Assembly (NCBI RefSeq): GCF_009663395.1
Contig: NZ_QKNW01000001.1
Span: forward strand, 1,054,001 to 1,118,000
Length of the DNA: 64,000 bases
Source: Halosegnis longus
Lineage (GTDB): Archaea > Halobacteriota > Halobacteria > Halobacteriales > Haloarculaceae
Direction: 5' to 3'
Each line of letters opens with the position of its first letter. Positions within the stretch are counted from its first letter, which is position 1. This document shows positions 1 through 8,951 of this stretch, in pieces. The position numbers and the translations under genes are program-made. The notes under the pieces were generated by a model. It had not been told where the DNA came from. It worked only from the letters and a program-made list of their open reading frames with translations, and ran no database searches.

Positions 1-1535
1 ACGCCTTCTCGCTCGGGCTCACGCGGTTCCTCGTCACGGCACAGGCCGCCGGGCGACAGGTCGGGCTGAAACCCACGGCCCGGAAGAACTGGAACGTGCT
101 CGCGGGCGTCGGGTTCCTCACCGGCGCGGTGACGTTCCTGCTCGGCCGAGCGACGTTCGACGGCCAACTCGACGGCGTGATGCGCATGCTGGAGTCGCTC
201 CCGTACTTCGGCCCCTCCTTCGCCGAGCGGTTCCCGCAGACGCTGACGACGGATACGCTGTTCGGCGTCGATGCAGTGGTCGTGGTGGCAGTCGCGGCCG
301 CACTCGTCGCGGCCGTCGCCGCCTTCGCCGTCACGGTCGTGTTGATGTTCCGCGCGCTGGACGCGGTCGCCGACCGCTCGCCCCGCGTCGCGAGCACCGG
401 CGACCCGGCCGATCTCGACCTCTCGGAACTCGACGCCGCCGGCATCCGCGCCGCGCCGCCGGAACCGTTCGAGGCCCTCACCGAGGACGAGGCGCTCGCG
501 CTCGCGAGCGGCGCGCTTGACGACGGCGACGACGCGAAAGCGCAGGCGATTCTCGACCGCTACGACGAGATTGCAGAACAGGAAGAGGATGCGGACACGG
601 ACGCCGACGGAGAGCCCGCGGCCGGAACGACAGACGACCCAGCTCCGACCGAGCCGGTCGAAGCGGAGGAGGAAGGCACCGGTAACGTCGTCAGCGAGAC
701 AGGCGCGGGGATGTTGTCGGCGTTCACGGCCGACGACGTGGACGAGGACGACATCGGCGGCTACTACCACGACATCGCGTTCATCGCCTCCTCGCTGCGG
801 TCGAAGGCGTTCGTCCTCGTCGGGACGTTCATGGTCGTGTTGGCGGCGATGTTCTCGTGGCTCTACACCGGCGGCATCGGCTGGCTGAAGGCCAGCTTCC
901 TCGGGCGGCTTGCGGAGGGCTTTTCGGCCGAGCAGGTGAACACCGTTGCGCTCCACCCGGTCGAGGCGCTCATCTTCGAAATCAAGCTCTCGATTGTGGT
1001 CGGCGCGGTCGCGACGATACCGCTACTGCTGTACTTCGCGTGGCCGGCGCTGAAAGAGCGCGGCTTCGCCAGCGGCGACCGCCGCGTCCTGTTCGTGTGG
1101 GGCGGGAGCGTCCTCGCCACCCTGTCTGCCGGGACGGTGGTCGGCTTCCTGTTCGTCGCGCCGCGAATCATCTCGTGGCTGGCGAACGACGCGCTCACGG
1201 CGTCGATGGTCATCGCCTACCGCATCAACAACTTCGGCTGGATGGTCTTCTTCACCACCGTCGGGGTCGGGCTCCTCTTCTGTATCCCGGTGACGATGTG
1301 GCTGTTCCACGCGGGCGGGCTGGTCAGTTACCAGCAGATGCGCGACCGGTGGCGCGTCGTCACCCTCGCCGTCCTCACCGTCGTCGCGTTCGCCTCCCCG
1401 CAGGGCGTGTTCATGATGTTCCTGCTCGGGATTCCGGTCGTCGGGATGTACTTCCTCGGGCTGGCGGTGTTGCACATCGTCACGCTGGGTGGGCGACGCG
1501 GCGGCTCGGGCGGTCGGCCGCGTGCTGCTGACTGA
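1..1535 (+). CDS. tatC: Sec-independent protein translocase TatC, double-domain type (5' partial)
   Basis: The reading frame is open from position 3, so the gene begins before the window; about 510 residues are visible. It encodes a membrane component of the twin-arginine translocase, which exports folded proteins carrying RR signal peptides and is the main export route in haloarchaea. The visible part shows the last two membrane segments of a first TatC-like unit, an acidic linker of roughly 130 residues rich in D, E and A, then a complete second TatC unit with about six hydrophobic segments, including the loop 'FAWPALKERGF' typical of the family. Two fused TatC units are known for the haloarchaeal TatCt protein, and the layout fits that. 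The stop is followed after 40 bases by a small membrane gene. Confidence 0.9.
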   Translation, partial: AFSLGLTRFLVTAQAAGRQVGLKPTARKNWNVLAGVGFLTGAVTFLLGRATFDGQLDGVMRMLESLPYFGPSFAERFPQTLTTDTLFGVDAVVVVAVAAALVAAVAAFAVTVVLMFRALDAVADRSPRVASTGDPADLDLSELDAAGIRAAPPEPFEALTEDEALALASGALDDGDDAKAQAILDRYDEIAEQEEDADTDADGEPAAGTTDDPAPTEPVEAEEEGTGNVVSETGAGMLSAFTADDVDEDDIGGYYHDIAFIASSLRSKAFVLVGTFMVVLAAMFSWLYTGGIGWLKASFLGRLAEGFSAEQVNTVALHPVEALIFEIKLSIVVGAVATIPLLLYFAWPALKERGFASGDRRVLFVWGGSVLATLSAGTVVGFLFVAPRIISWLANDALTASMVIAYRINNFGWMVFFTTVGVGLLFCIPVTMWLFHAGGLVSYQQMRDRWRVVTLAVLTVVAFASPQGVFMMFLLGIPVVGMYFLGLAVLHIVTLGGRRGGSGGRPRAAD

Positions 1536-1575
1536 CCTGCCGGCCGTTTTTTCTGTTCCCGCGGTGAGTACGGGT

Positions 1576-1731
1576 ATGGACCGGCAGGATGTGGTCGTCG
1601 CGTTGGCGGCAGTTCTCGTGTTCGTCGCCGGGACGCTCGCGTTCGACCCTGTTAGTGGCGCAGCGCTCGCGTTATTTCTCGGATTCGTCTTCGGTGCGTT
1701 CGTTCGTGGGCTCGATATGCGATGGACGTAG
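1576..1731 (+). CDS. small two-segment membrane protein, unknown function
   Basis: A 51-residue protein, MDRQDVVVALAAVLVFVAG at its N-terminus, with two hydrophobic stretches (about residues 6-22 and 28-44) and a short charged end. The ATG at 1576 is preferred over the upstream in-frame start at 1489, which lies inside tatC. It starts 40 bases after tatC and could be cotranscribed with it. I recognise no family. Size, hydrophobic profile and position suggest a minor envelope protein; a role with the Tat system is only a guess from neighbourhood. Confidence 0.55.
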   Translation: MDRQDVVVALAAVLVFVAGTLAFDPVSGAALALFLGFVFGAFVRGLDMRWT

Positions 1732-2124
1732 GAGACGTGTTCTGACGGAATTTAGTTTGAGATAGACAGCACCGTGCTGTTTACTCTGACTTCGACAGCA
1801 CCGCGACCACGCTCGTCGCTTGGCCTCGGGGAACCGCACCACGACCGCGCGCTCGTGGCCGTCGGCCACTCGCCCAACCCTTCCCCGCGACGCACACGCG
1901 CCACGGGCGCGGTGCGTCAGGCCACCGCCACCGTCGCTTACTCAATCGGCGCGGTGCAGTGGCGTGGTCCGAGCGCGCATCGGCGCGCGAGTCAGCGCGA
2001 GGTCGCCGCGAGGGGACCGAGCGGCGGCTTGTCAGCGCTTGCTCTGACAGTGGATGAGCGACCACAGGGAGCGAATCGGCTGGGGAGGCTCGTGGGCGGT
2101 GCGGTCGGGTGGACTGAAAGGGGT

Positions 2125-2178
2125 CCTGAAGTCTGCCGTGGCAGACTTCAGGGTCAGCAAGACGCGCAGCGTCTTGCT
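2125..2178. repeat. two adjacent perfect inverted repeats (hairpins)
   Basis: The first hairpin has 13-base arms CCTGAAGTCTGCC / GGCAGACTTCAGG with a 2-base loop (2125-2152). The second has 10-base arms AGCAAGACGC / GCGTCTTGCT with a 3-base loop (2156-2178). Only three bases separate them. Both are exact. They could fold as cruciforms or RNA hairpins; no terminator-like T run follows. Confidence 0.85.
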
Positions 2179-2266
2179 TAGACGGGCGTGTCGCGCGTGT
2201 TTGGTCGGCTCCGTGACCTCTATCGGGAGCGAGCGAAGCGAGTGACCGATATGTCACGGAGAGACC

Positions 2267-2410
2267 GCGACACGCCCGGGGCTTTCAAGCCGTTCACAAC
2301 AGAGCACTCAGCGAGCGACACGCCCGGGAGTTTCAAACTGAAAACAACAGAGCAGTCAGCGGGCGACACATCCAGCAGTTCCCGGCAGTCAGAGACGAGA
2401 AACCAAGCTG
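2267..2410. repeat. 48-base tandem repeat, three units, upstream of lipA
   Basis: Units begin at 2267, 2315 and 2363, each with GCGACAC; the first two are about 80% identical and the third is degenerate. The period is 16 codons and the frame is open into lipA, giving the peptides DTPGAFKPFTTEHSAS, DTPGSFKLKTTEQSAG and DTSSSSRQSETRNQAE. Whether this is translated is unclear because lipA has a better start downstream. Confidence 0.75.
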
Positions 2411-2469
2411 AGCATCCAACTCCAGCGAGGGGACAGCACGTTTTTGCCGGCAGAGTCGAAGAGCTAGCC

Positions 2470-3411
2470 ATGAGTCGCTCGCGTGACCGGCCTCGAAAGC
2501 CGGAGTGGCTGAAGATGCGTCCCCCCTCTGGCGACCGCTTTACCGACATCAAGTCGACGCTGCGCGAGCACGACCTCCACACGGTCTGTGAGGAGGCGTC
2601 GTGTCCGAACCTCGGCGACTGCTGGTCCGGGCGCAACGGCCCGGGCACGGCGACGTTCATGCTGATGGGCGACCGCTGTTCGCGGGGCTGTAACTTCTGT
2701 GACGTAGAGACCGGCGGGATGGACGCCCTCGACGAGGACGAGCCGGCGAACGTCGCGAGCGCCGTCGCCGAAATCGGGCTGGAGTACGTCGTCCTGACGA
2801 GCGTGGACCGCGACGACCTCGCCGACGGCGGGGCGGGCCACTTCGCGGAGACGATTCGAGAGATCAAACACCGCGACGAGTCCATTCTCGTGGAGGCGCT
2901 CATCCCCGACTTCCAGGGAGACGAAAGCGCAGTCCAGGAGGTCATCGACGCCGGCCCGGACGTGTTGGCCCACAACATCGAGACGGTCGACCGGCTCCAG
3001 TGGCCGGTGCGGGACCGGCGGGCCGGCTACCAGCAGTCGCTCGACGTGTTGACACAGATTGCCGACTCCGACTGCTACGCGAAGACCTCCATCATGCTCG
3101 GCGTGGGGGAGTACGACCACGAGGTTTACCAGACGCTGTCGGACCTCCGGCAGGTCGGGGTCGACATCGTCACGCTCGGGCAGTATCTCCAGCCGTCGAC
3201 GCGCCATCTGGAGGTGTTCGAGTACGTCCATCCGGACAAGTTCGACACGTGGCAGGCCGTCGCGGAAGAGCAGTTCGGGTTCCGCTACTGTGCGTCGGGA
3301 CCGATGGTTCGGTCGTCGTTCAAGGCGGGCGAGTTCTTCGTGGAGGCGGTCGCCCGCGAGGGACTGTCGCCGGCAGAAGCGCGCGAACAGGCCCACGCCC
3401 GGGGCGACTGA
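2470..3411 (+). CDS. lipA: lipoyl synthase LipA
   Basis: A radical-SAM enzyme that inserts two sulfur atoms into protein-bound octanoyl groups to make lipoyl cofactor. The 313-residue product has the LipA-specific auxiliary cluster cysteines C40, C45 and C51 (CEEASCPNLGDC) and the radical-SAM triad C70, C74 and C77 (CSRGCNFC). ATG 2470 is chosen because the family starts shortly before 'KPEWLKMRPPSGDRF'; an in-frame extension to 2188 or 2251 exists and would add repeat-derived residues not expected in LipA. It lies just upstream of the pyruvate dehydrogenase-type operon, whose E2 subunit needs lipoylation, so the context supports the assignment. Confidence 0.95.
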   Translation: MSRSRDRPRKPEWLKMRPPSGDRFTDIKSTLREHDLHTVCEEASCPNLGDCWSGRNGPGTATFMLMGDRCSRGCNFCDVETGGMDALDEDEPANVASAVAEIGLEYVVLTSVDRDDLADGGAGHFAETIREIKHRDESILVEALIPDFQGDESAVQEVIDAGPDVLAHNIETVDRLQWPVRDRRAGYQQSLDVLTQIADSDCYAKTSIMLGVGEYDHEVYQTLSDLRQVGVDIVTLGQYLQPSTRHLEVFEYVHPDKFDTWQAVAEEQFGFRYCASGPMVRSSFKAGEFFVEAVAREGLSPAEAREQAHARGD

Positions 3412-3598
3412 GACGCCATCACGTACCACGCCCCGTCGCGAGAGCCGACAAACACGTGAAAATGCCGAACGCAGCGGCGAGATTTCCGACCGTTCGTCGT
3501 ATATCCTGGCAATAGTCACGGCCTACGAAAGGTATTTACGAAACTACTTTGTCCGGTGGCGCTGACACCACGAGTATGATAGACCGGGTGGTAGGACG

Positions 3599-4702
3599 GT
3601 GAGCGTACTCGATACGGACCCACGCGAGCAGGTGCAGGTGCTCGCAGAGGACGGGTCGGTGGTCGAGGGAGCGACCGTTCCCGACCTCTCCGAGGAGGAG
3701 TTCGTGGAGATGTACCGGACGATGAAGCTGGCTCGCCACTTCGACCAGCGGGCCGTCAGCCTCCAGCGACAGGGGCGGATGGGGACGTATCCGCCGCTGT
3801 CGGGCCAGGAGGCCGCACAGGTCGGCTCCGCGATGGCACTCGACGACCAGGACTGGCTCATCCCATCCTATCGCGAGCACGCAGCGTCGTACGTCCACGG
3901 GCTGACGCTCGAAGGGACGCTCCGCTACTGGATGGGCGACGAGCGGGGGAACAAGCTGGACGATTTGAACATCTTCCCCGTCGCCGTGCCGATTGCCTCA
4001 CAGGTCCCCCACGCCGCCGGGCTGGGGATGGCCGCCAACTACAACGACACCGACGAGGTGTTCATGTGTTACTTCGGCGACGGCGCGACCTCGGAAGGCG
4101 ATTTCCACGAGGGACTGAACTTCGGCGGCGTCTTCGACACGCCGACCGTCTTCTTCTGTAACAACAATCAGTGGGCGATTTCCGTCCCGCGGGAGAAACA
4201 GACCGCCTCCGAGACCATCGCACAGAAGGCAATCGCCTACGGGATGGACGGCGTGCAGGTCGACGGGATGGACCCGCTTGCCGTCTACAAGGTGGCGAGT
4301 GCGGCCGTCGAGCGCGCGCGCAACGGCGAGGAGGACAAACTGCGCCCGACGCTCATCGAGGCGGTGCAGTACCGCTACGGTGCCCACACGACCGCCGACG
4401 ACCCGTCCGTCTACCGGCAGGACGACGAGGTCGAGGAGTGGAAGGCGAAGGACCCGATTCCGCGCATGGAGACGTTCCTGCGCGACCGCGGCACTCTCGA
4501 CGACGAGCGCGTCGCCGACATCACCGAATCCGTCGAGGACGAGGTGGCAGCGGCGATCGAGACCGCGGAAGGGTTCACCCGACCGACGACGGACAGCATG
4601 TTCGAGCACGTCTACGCCGACATGTCGGAGCGACTCCGCGAGCAGAAGGCGTATCTCGACCGACTCCGGTCGGACCACGGCGACGAGGAACTACTGGAAT
4701 GA
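3599..4702 (+). CDS. pdhA: 2-oxoacid (pyruvate) dehydrogenase E1 component, alpha subunit
   Basis: Thiamine-diphosphate-dependent E1 alpha subunit (367 residues), which with PdhB decarboxylates a 2-oxoacid and transfers the acyl group to lipoyl-E2. The TPP motif begins GDGATSEGDFHEG and ends CNNNQWAIS. The start is GTG at 3599: the ATG at 3575 hits a stop within nine codons. A TATA-like AAGGTATTTACG about 65 bases upstream would give a leadered transcript. It is the first gene of a four-gene operon and overlaps pdhB by four bases (ATGA). Substrate (pyruvate, branched-chain 2-oxoacids or both) cannot be told from sequence alone. Confidence 0.93.
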   Translation: MSVLDTDPREQVQVLAEDGSVVEGATVPDLSEEEFVEMYRTMKLARHFDQRAVSLQRQGRMGTYPPLSGQEAAQVGSAMALDDQDWLIPSYREHAASYVHGLTLEGTLRYWMGDERGNKLDDLNIFPVAVPIASQVPHAAGLGMAANYNDTDEVFMCYFGDGATSEGDFHEGLNFGGVFDTPTVFFCNNNQWAISVPREKQTASETIAQKAIAYGMDGVQVDGMDPLAVYKVASAAVERARNGEEDKLRPTLIEAVQYRYGAHTTADDPSVYRQDDEVEEWKAKDPIPRMETFLRDRGTLDDERVADITESVEDEVAAAIETAEGFTRPTTDSMFEHVYADMSERLREQKAYLDRLRSDHGDEELLE

Positions 4703-5682
4703 GCGACACACAGAATCTCACACTCGTACAGGCGGTTCGGGACGGACTGAAAGGCGAACTGGAACGCGACGAAGACGTGGTCGTCTTCGGCGAAGACGTC
4801 GGGAAGAACGGCGGCGTCTTCCGCGCCACGCAGGGACTCTACGACGAGTTCGGCGAGGAGCGCGTCTTCGACACGCCGCTTGCGGAGTCCGGCATCGTCG
4901 GCACCGCGATCGGGATGGCGGCCTACGGGATGAAGCCCGTCCCCGAGATGCAGTTCTCGGGCTTCGCCTACCCCGCCTTCGACCAGATTGTCTCACACGC
5001 CGCGCGGCTTCGCACGCGCTCGCGGAGTCGCTTCTCCGTGCCGATGACACTCCGGATGCCCTACGGCGGCGGCATCCGCGCACCCGAACACCACTCCGAG
5101 TCGAAGGAGGCCTTCTACACCCACGAGGCCGGACTGAAGGTCGTCGTTCCGTCGACGCCGCGCGACACGAAGGGGCTGCTCGCGGCATCCATCCGCGACC
5201 CCGACCCGGTCGTGTTCATGGAGCCGAAGCTCATCTACCGGGCCTTCCGCGAGGAGGTGCCCGACGAGACGTACACGGTCGAACTCGGCGAGGCGAAGAC
5301 CCGGCGTGAGGGGTCGGACGTATCCGTGTTCACGTGGGGAGCCATGACGCGGCCGTCGCTCGAAGCCGCGGAGAACCTCGACGGTGATATCGACGTAGAG
5401 GTCATCGACCTCCGCACGCTGTCGCCGATGGACTGGGACTCGATTGTCGAGTCGTTCAAGAAGACGGGCCGTGCGGTCGTCGTCCACGAGGCCCCGAAGA
5501 CGGGCGGGCTGGGCGCTGAGATTGCCGCCACGATTCAGGAGGAGGCACTCGGCTACCAGAAGGCACCCGTGACGCGGGTCACCGGCTTCGATACGCCCTT
5601 CCCGCTGTACGCGCTGGAGGATTACTACATGCCAGAAGCCGCACGCATCGAGGACGGGATTCGGGAGGCGGTAGAGTTCTGA
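4699..5682 (+). CDS. pdhB: 2-oxoacid (pyruvate) dehydrogenase E1 component, beta subunit
   Basis: Beta subunit (327 residues) of the E1 heterotetramer. It carries the TPP-facing segment GEDVGKNGGVFRATQGL near residue 32 and the transketolase-type pyrimidine-binding and C-terminal domains ('MTLRMPYGGGIRAPEHHSES', 'EAPKTGGLGAEIAATIQEE'). The ATG at 4699 overlaps the pdhA stop, which indicates translational coupling and fixes the start; a longer frame upstream is inside pdhA and is discarded. The stop overlaps the pdhC start by one base. The family length is about 325-330 residues, matching. Confidence 0.94.
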   Translation: MSDTQNLTLVQAVRDGLKGELERDEDVVVFGEDVGKNGGVFRATQGLYDEFGEERVFDTPLAESGIVGTAIGMAAYGMKPVPEMQFSGFAYPAFDQIVSHAARLRTRSRSRFSVPMTLRMPYGGGIRAPEHHSESKEAFYTHEAGLKVVVPSTPRDTKGLLAASIRDPDPVVFMEPKLIYRAFREEVPDETYTVELGEAKTRREGSDVSVFTWGAMTRPSLEAAENLDGDIDVEVIDLRTLSPMDWDSIVESFKKTGRAVVVHEAPKTGGLGAEIAATIQEEALGYQKAPVTRVTGFDTPFPLYALEDYYMPEAARIEDGIREAVEF

Positions 5683-7232
5683 TGGTCCGGAAATTCGAGC
5701 TACCCGACGTGGGCGAGGGACTGGCCGAGGCCGAAATCGTCTCGTGGCTCGTCGAGGTCGGCGACACGGTGACCGAAGACCAGCCGGTCGCCGAGGTCGA
5801 GACCGACAAGGCGGTCGTGGAGGTGCCGTCGCCGGTCAACGGGACCGTGAAGGAAATCCTCGCCGAGGAAGGCGAGATGGTTCCCGTCGGGAACGTCATC
5901 ATCACGTTCGCCACCGAGGAGGACGACGAGGGGACGGACGAGAGCGAGGCCGAATCGGCTGTCTCTGCCGTCTCCGAAGTCGACGACGAGGAGGAGGCCG
6001 AGGAGAGCGAGTCTGGCACGGCCGCGAAGGGCGGCCGCGTGTTCGCCTCCCCGAGCGCGCGCCGACTCGCCCGCGAACTCGACGTGGACATCGCGGCCGT
6101 CGAGGGGAGCGGTCCCGGCGGGCGCGTCTCCGACGCCGACGTGCGGGCACACGCAGACGGCGACGAAGACGAGGGAGTCGAGTCGGCCGTCACGTCAGCG
6201 ACCTCGAAAATCGAGGACAAGGAGGAGGAGCCAGCACCGACAGGCGACGTAGCACGCGCCGGGCGCGACCAGACGCTTGCCGCGCCGGCGACCCGCCGAC
6301 TCGCCGAGGAGGAGGGCGTCGACCTCGACGACGTGCCGACCGACGAGACGCGCGACGGCGAGGCGTTCGTCCGGCCCGAACAGGTGCGTGAGTTCGCGGA
6401 GGCTCAACAGGCCGCACAGGCCGCCGACACGGAGGCGGTGCAGGCCGGCCAGGAGGCCGGCGCGGTCTCGACCACGCCCGAACGGGTCGACCAGCGCGAG
6501 ACGCGCGAGCCGTACACGGGGATTCGCCGCACCATCGGCAAGCAGATGGAGACCTCGAAGTACACCGCGCCACACGTCACCCACCACGACGAGGTGGACG
6601 TGACGAAGCTGGTGGAGACGCGCGCGCGGCTGAAGCAGGAGGCCGAGGAGCGCGGCCAGAAGCTCTCGTACATGCCGTTCGTGTTGAAGGCGGTCGTCGC
6701 CGGCCTGCGCGAGTATCCGGTGCTCAACAGCCAGCTGGACGAGGAGGCAGAAGAAATCGTCACGAAACACTACTACAACATCGGCGTCGCGGCCGCGACC
6801 GACGCCGGGCTGATGGTGCCCGTGGTCGATGCGGTCGACCAGAAGGGGCTGCTCCAGCTGTCCGAGGAGATGAACGAGCTGGTGGCGGCGGCGCGTGACC
6901 GCTCCATCGCCCGCGAGGAGATGCAGGGTGGCACGTTCTCGATTACGAACTTCGGGGCCATCGGCGGCGAGTACGCCACGCCCATCATCAACTACCCCGA
7001 GACCGCAATCCTCGGGTTGGGCGAAATCAAGAAGAAGCCGCGCGTCGTGGACAGCGAGTCGCCACGCGACTCGGAGGCGAACGGCGCAGCCGTGAGCGGC
7101 GAGGTCGTCCCCCGACACGTGTTGACCCTCTCTCTTAGCATCGACCACCGCGTCATCGACGGGGCCGAGGCGGCCGCGTTCACGAACACGGTGAAAGAAC
7201 ACCTGCAGAACCCCGAACTCTTGTTACTCTAA
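5682..7232 (+). CDS. pdhC: dihydrolipoamide acyltransferase, E2 component
   Basis: E2 core of the complex (516 residues). Order of domains: lipoyl domain with the lipoylated lysine K43 in VETDKAVVEV; acidic linker; peripheral-subunit-binding domain at about 120-156 (VFASPSARRLARELDVD); a second, PSBD-like segment at about 199-240 (TLAAPATRRLAEEEGVDLDD); linker; catalytic acyltransferase domain from about 265, ending with the active-site HRVIDG at 489-494. Starts one base inside the pdhB stop (TGATG). The second PSBD-like module is uncommon for E2 proteins and looks like an internal duplication. Linkers are rich in E/D and A as expected in high salt. Confidence 0.95.
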   Translation: MVRKFELPDVGEGLAEAEIVSWLVEVGDTVTEDQPVAEVETDKAVVEVPSPVNGTVKEILAEEGEMVPVGNVIITFATEEDDEGTDESEAESAVSAVSEVDDEEEAEESESGTAAKGGRVFASPSARRLARELDVDIAAVEGSGPGGRVSDADVRAHADGDEDEGVESAVTSATSKIEDKEEEPAPTGDVARAGRDQTLAAPATRRLAEEEGVDLDDVPTDETRDGEAFVRPEQVREFAEAQQAAQAADTEAVQAGQEAGAVSTTPERVDQRETREPYTGIRRTIGKQMETSKYTAPHVTHHDEVDVTKLVETRARLKQEAEERGQKLSYMPFVLKAVVAGLREYPVLNSQLDEEAEEIVTKHYYNIGVAAATDAGLMVPVVDAVDQKGLLQLSEEMNELVAAARDRSIAREEMQGGTFSITNFGAIGGEYATPIINYPETAILGLGEIKKKPRVVDSESPRDSEANGAAVSGEVVPRHVLTLSLSIDHRVIDGAEAAAFTNTVKEHLQNPELLLL

Positions 7233-8659
7233 TGGTCGTCGGAGACATCGCAACTGGCACTGAGGTACTGGTCATCGGCGCGGGACCGGGCGGCTACGTC
7301 GCCGCCATCCGCGCCGCACAGCTCGGTCTCGACACGACGCTCGTCGAGAAGGACGCCTACGGCGGCGTCTGTCTGAATCGGGGCTGTATCCCGTCGAAGG
7401 CACTCATCACCGGGGCGGACACCGCCCACAGCGCCGCGTCCGCAGAGCGGATGGGTATCCACGCCGACCCGGCCGTCGATATGGCCGCGCTGTCGAGTTG
7501 GAAAGACGACGTGGTCGACCAGCTCACCGGCGGCGTCGAGAAGCTGTGTAAGGCGAACGGCGTCAACCTCATCGAAGGAACAGCAGAGTTCGACAGCGAG
7601 GGATCGGTCCGCGTGATGCACGGCGGCGACGGCCAAGGTTCAGAAACCATCGAGTACGAACACGCTATCGTCGCCACCGGCTCGCGACCCATCCAGATTC
7701 CCGGCTTCGAGTACGACGAGGAACACATCCTCTCCTCGCAGGGCGCGTTGAACCTGACGAGCGTCCCCGACGACCTGCTCGTCGTCGGCGCGGGCTACAT
7801 CGGGATGGAGCTGTCGACCACGTACGCGAAGCTCGGGACGAACGTCGAGGTCATCGAGATGCTCGACAGCGCGCTCCCCGTCTACGAGGACGACGTGGCG
7901 CGCGTCGTCCGCACGCGCGCCGAGGAGTTGGGCGTCGGCTTCAACTTCGGAGAGGGCGCGAGTGAGTGGGAGGAAACCGTCGACGGCGGGGTCCGGCTCA
8001 CCACCGAGACCGACGACGGCGAACGGTCGACCTACGAGGCCGACCATGTCCTCGTGGCCGTGGGTCGCCAGCCCGTCACCGACACGCTCGGACTCGACGC
8101 CATCGGGCTCGAACCGACCGATGCCGGCTTCCTCGACACCGACGAGTTCGGCGAGACCGACGTGGCGAACGTCTACGCCGTCGGCGACGTGGCCGGCGAG
8201 CCAATGCTCGCCCACAAGGCCTCGGCCGAGGGCGAGGTCGTCGCCGAGCACATCGCCGGCGAGCCGTCCGCGATGGACTTCCAGTCGATTCCGGGCGCGG
8301 TCTTTACCGACCCCGAAATCGGCACCGTCGGGATGACCGAGGCGGAGGCCGAGGAGGCCGGCTTCGAGCCGGTCGTCGGCCAGATGCCGATGAACGCCTC
8401 CGGACGCGCGCTCACGCTGGACGAGCCCGACGGGTTCGCCCGCGTCGTCGCCGACGCGGAGACCGAGTTCGTGCTCGGTGCCCAAATCGTCGCGCCGGAG
8501 GCCTCCGAACTCATCGGCGAGGTCGGACTGGCAATCGAGATGGGCGCGACACTCGAAGACCTCGCGTCGACCGTCCACACGCACCCGACGCTGTCGGAGG
8601 CCGTGATGGAGGCCGCGATGAACGCACAGGGACACGCGGTTCACACGCTGAACCGGTAG
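7232..8659 (+). CDS. lpdA: dihydrolipoyl dehydrogenase, E3 component
   Basis: FAD-dependent disulfide oxidoreductase (475 residues) that reoxidises dihydrolipoyl-E2 and makes NADH. Visible features: FAD-binding GAGPGG at residues 16-21, redox-active pair C47/C52 (CLNRGC), NAD-binding segment VVGAGYIGMELSTTYAKLG, FAD-binding 'NVYAVGDVAGEPMLAHKA', and the C-terminal interface acid-base pair HTHPTLSE. Start codon overlaps the pdhC stop by one base (TAATG). It completes the pdhABC-lpd operon; no gene follows closely, and an AT-rich stretch begins after its stop. Confidence 0.97.
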   Translation: MVVGDIATGTEVLVIGAGPGGYVAAIRAAQLGLDTTLVEKDAYGGVCLNRGCIPSKALITGADTAHSAASAERMGIHADPAVDMAALSSWKDDVVDQLTGGVEKLCKANGVNLIEGTAEFDSEGSVRVMHGGDGQGSETIEYEHAIVATGSRPIQIPGFEYDEEHILSSQGALNLTSVPDDLLVVGAGYIGMELSTTYAKLGTNVEVIEMLDSALPVYEDDVARVVRTRAEELGVGFNFGEGASEWEETVDGGVRLTTETDDGERSTYEADHVLVAVGRQPVTDTLGLDAIGLEPTDAGFLDTDEFGETDVANVYAVGDVAGEPMLAHKASAEGEVVAEHIAGEPSAMDFQSIPGAVFTDPEIGTVGMTEAEAEEAGFEPVVGQMPMNASGRALTLDEPDGFARVVADAETEFVLGAQIVAPEASELIGEVGLAIEMGATLEDLASTVHTHPTLSEAVMEAAMNAQGHAVHTLNR

Positions 8660-8717
8660 TTTCACCCAAATCTGCTCACAGCGTTTATTAAGCGGAATTA
8701 CGCAAATTTGTCATAGG

Positions 8718-8951
8718 ATGTCAATAATCGGACGAGCAGTGGGCATCGCAGGTGCCATTGGAGTCATTGTTGCTTTGTTGCGTCTACTCCCTTGTTTATC
8801 AAATCTGTTAGAGCCAAATTTCGATATGCTTGCATGCGTCTATCCGTCGGCTACGGGAATTGCAGGTATCAACATCCCGCTGGTGGTGATAATAGCAGTA
8901 GGGTTAGCCATAGTTTACCTGTGGTCGTGGGTAGATGGTCAGGGTTGGTAA
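8718..8951 (+). CDS. small membrane protein in AT-rich islet, unknown
   Basis: A 77-residue protein with two clear hydrophobic segments (about residues 5-24 and 51-70) separated by a loop with two cysteines (LACVYP and LPCLSN). A TATA-like TTTATTAAG lies about 35 bases before the ATG. Base composition is close to 50% GC, clearly below the surrounding ~65%, and codon use is correspondingly different, which suggests recent acquisition. Its 3' end overlaps the convergent next gene by 13 bases. No family recognised. Confidence 0.55.
   Translation: MSIIGRAVGIAGAIGVIVALLRLLPCLSNLLEPNFDMLACVYPSATGIAGINIPLVVIIAVGLAIVYLWSWVDGQGW

Larger units (their letters stand above)
1732..2469. other. 738-base gap with palindromes and tandem repeats, no convincing gene
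   Basis: This gap between the small membrane gene and lipA has open frames on both strands, but their composition is typical of shadow frames (Arg/Pro/Ala-rich, no motif), so none is called. It contains two adjacent perfect hairpins at 2125-2178, and three units of a 48-base tandem repeat at 2267-2410 that lie in frame with lipA. GC-rich palindromes such as TGTCAG...CTGACA near 2033 are also present. It may be the remnant of a mobile or REP-like element, or an extended 5' region of lipA. Confidence 0.6.

Noticed and set aside
1781-2257. 158-codon minus-strand open frame in the gap before lipA
   Set aside because: Arg/Pro/Ala-rich composition, no motif, and it runs through perfect hairpins; typical GC-rich shadow frame. 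The plus-strand frames 1774-2181 and 1820-2047 are rejected for the same reasons.
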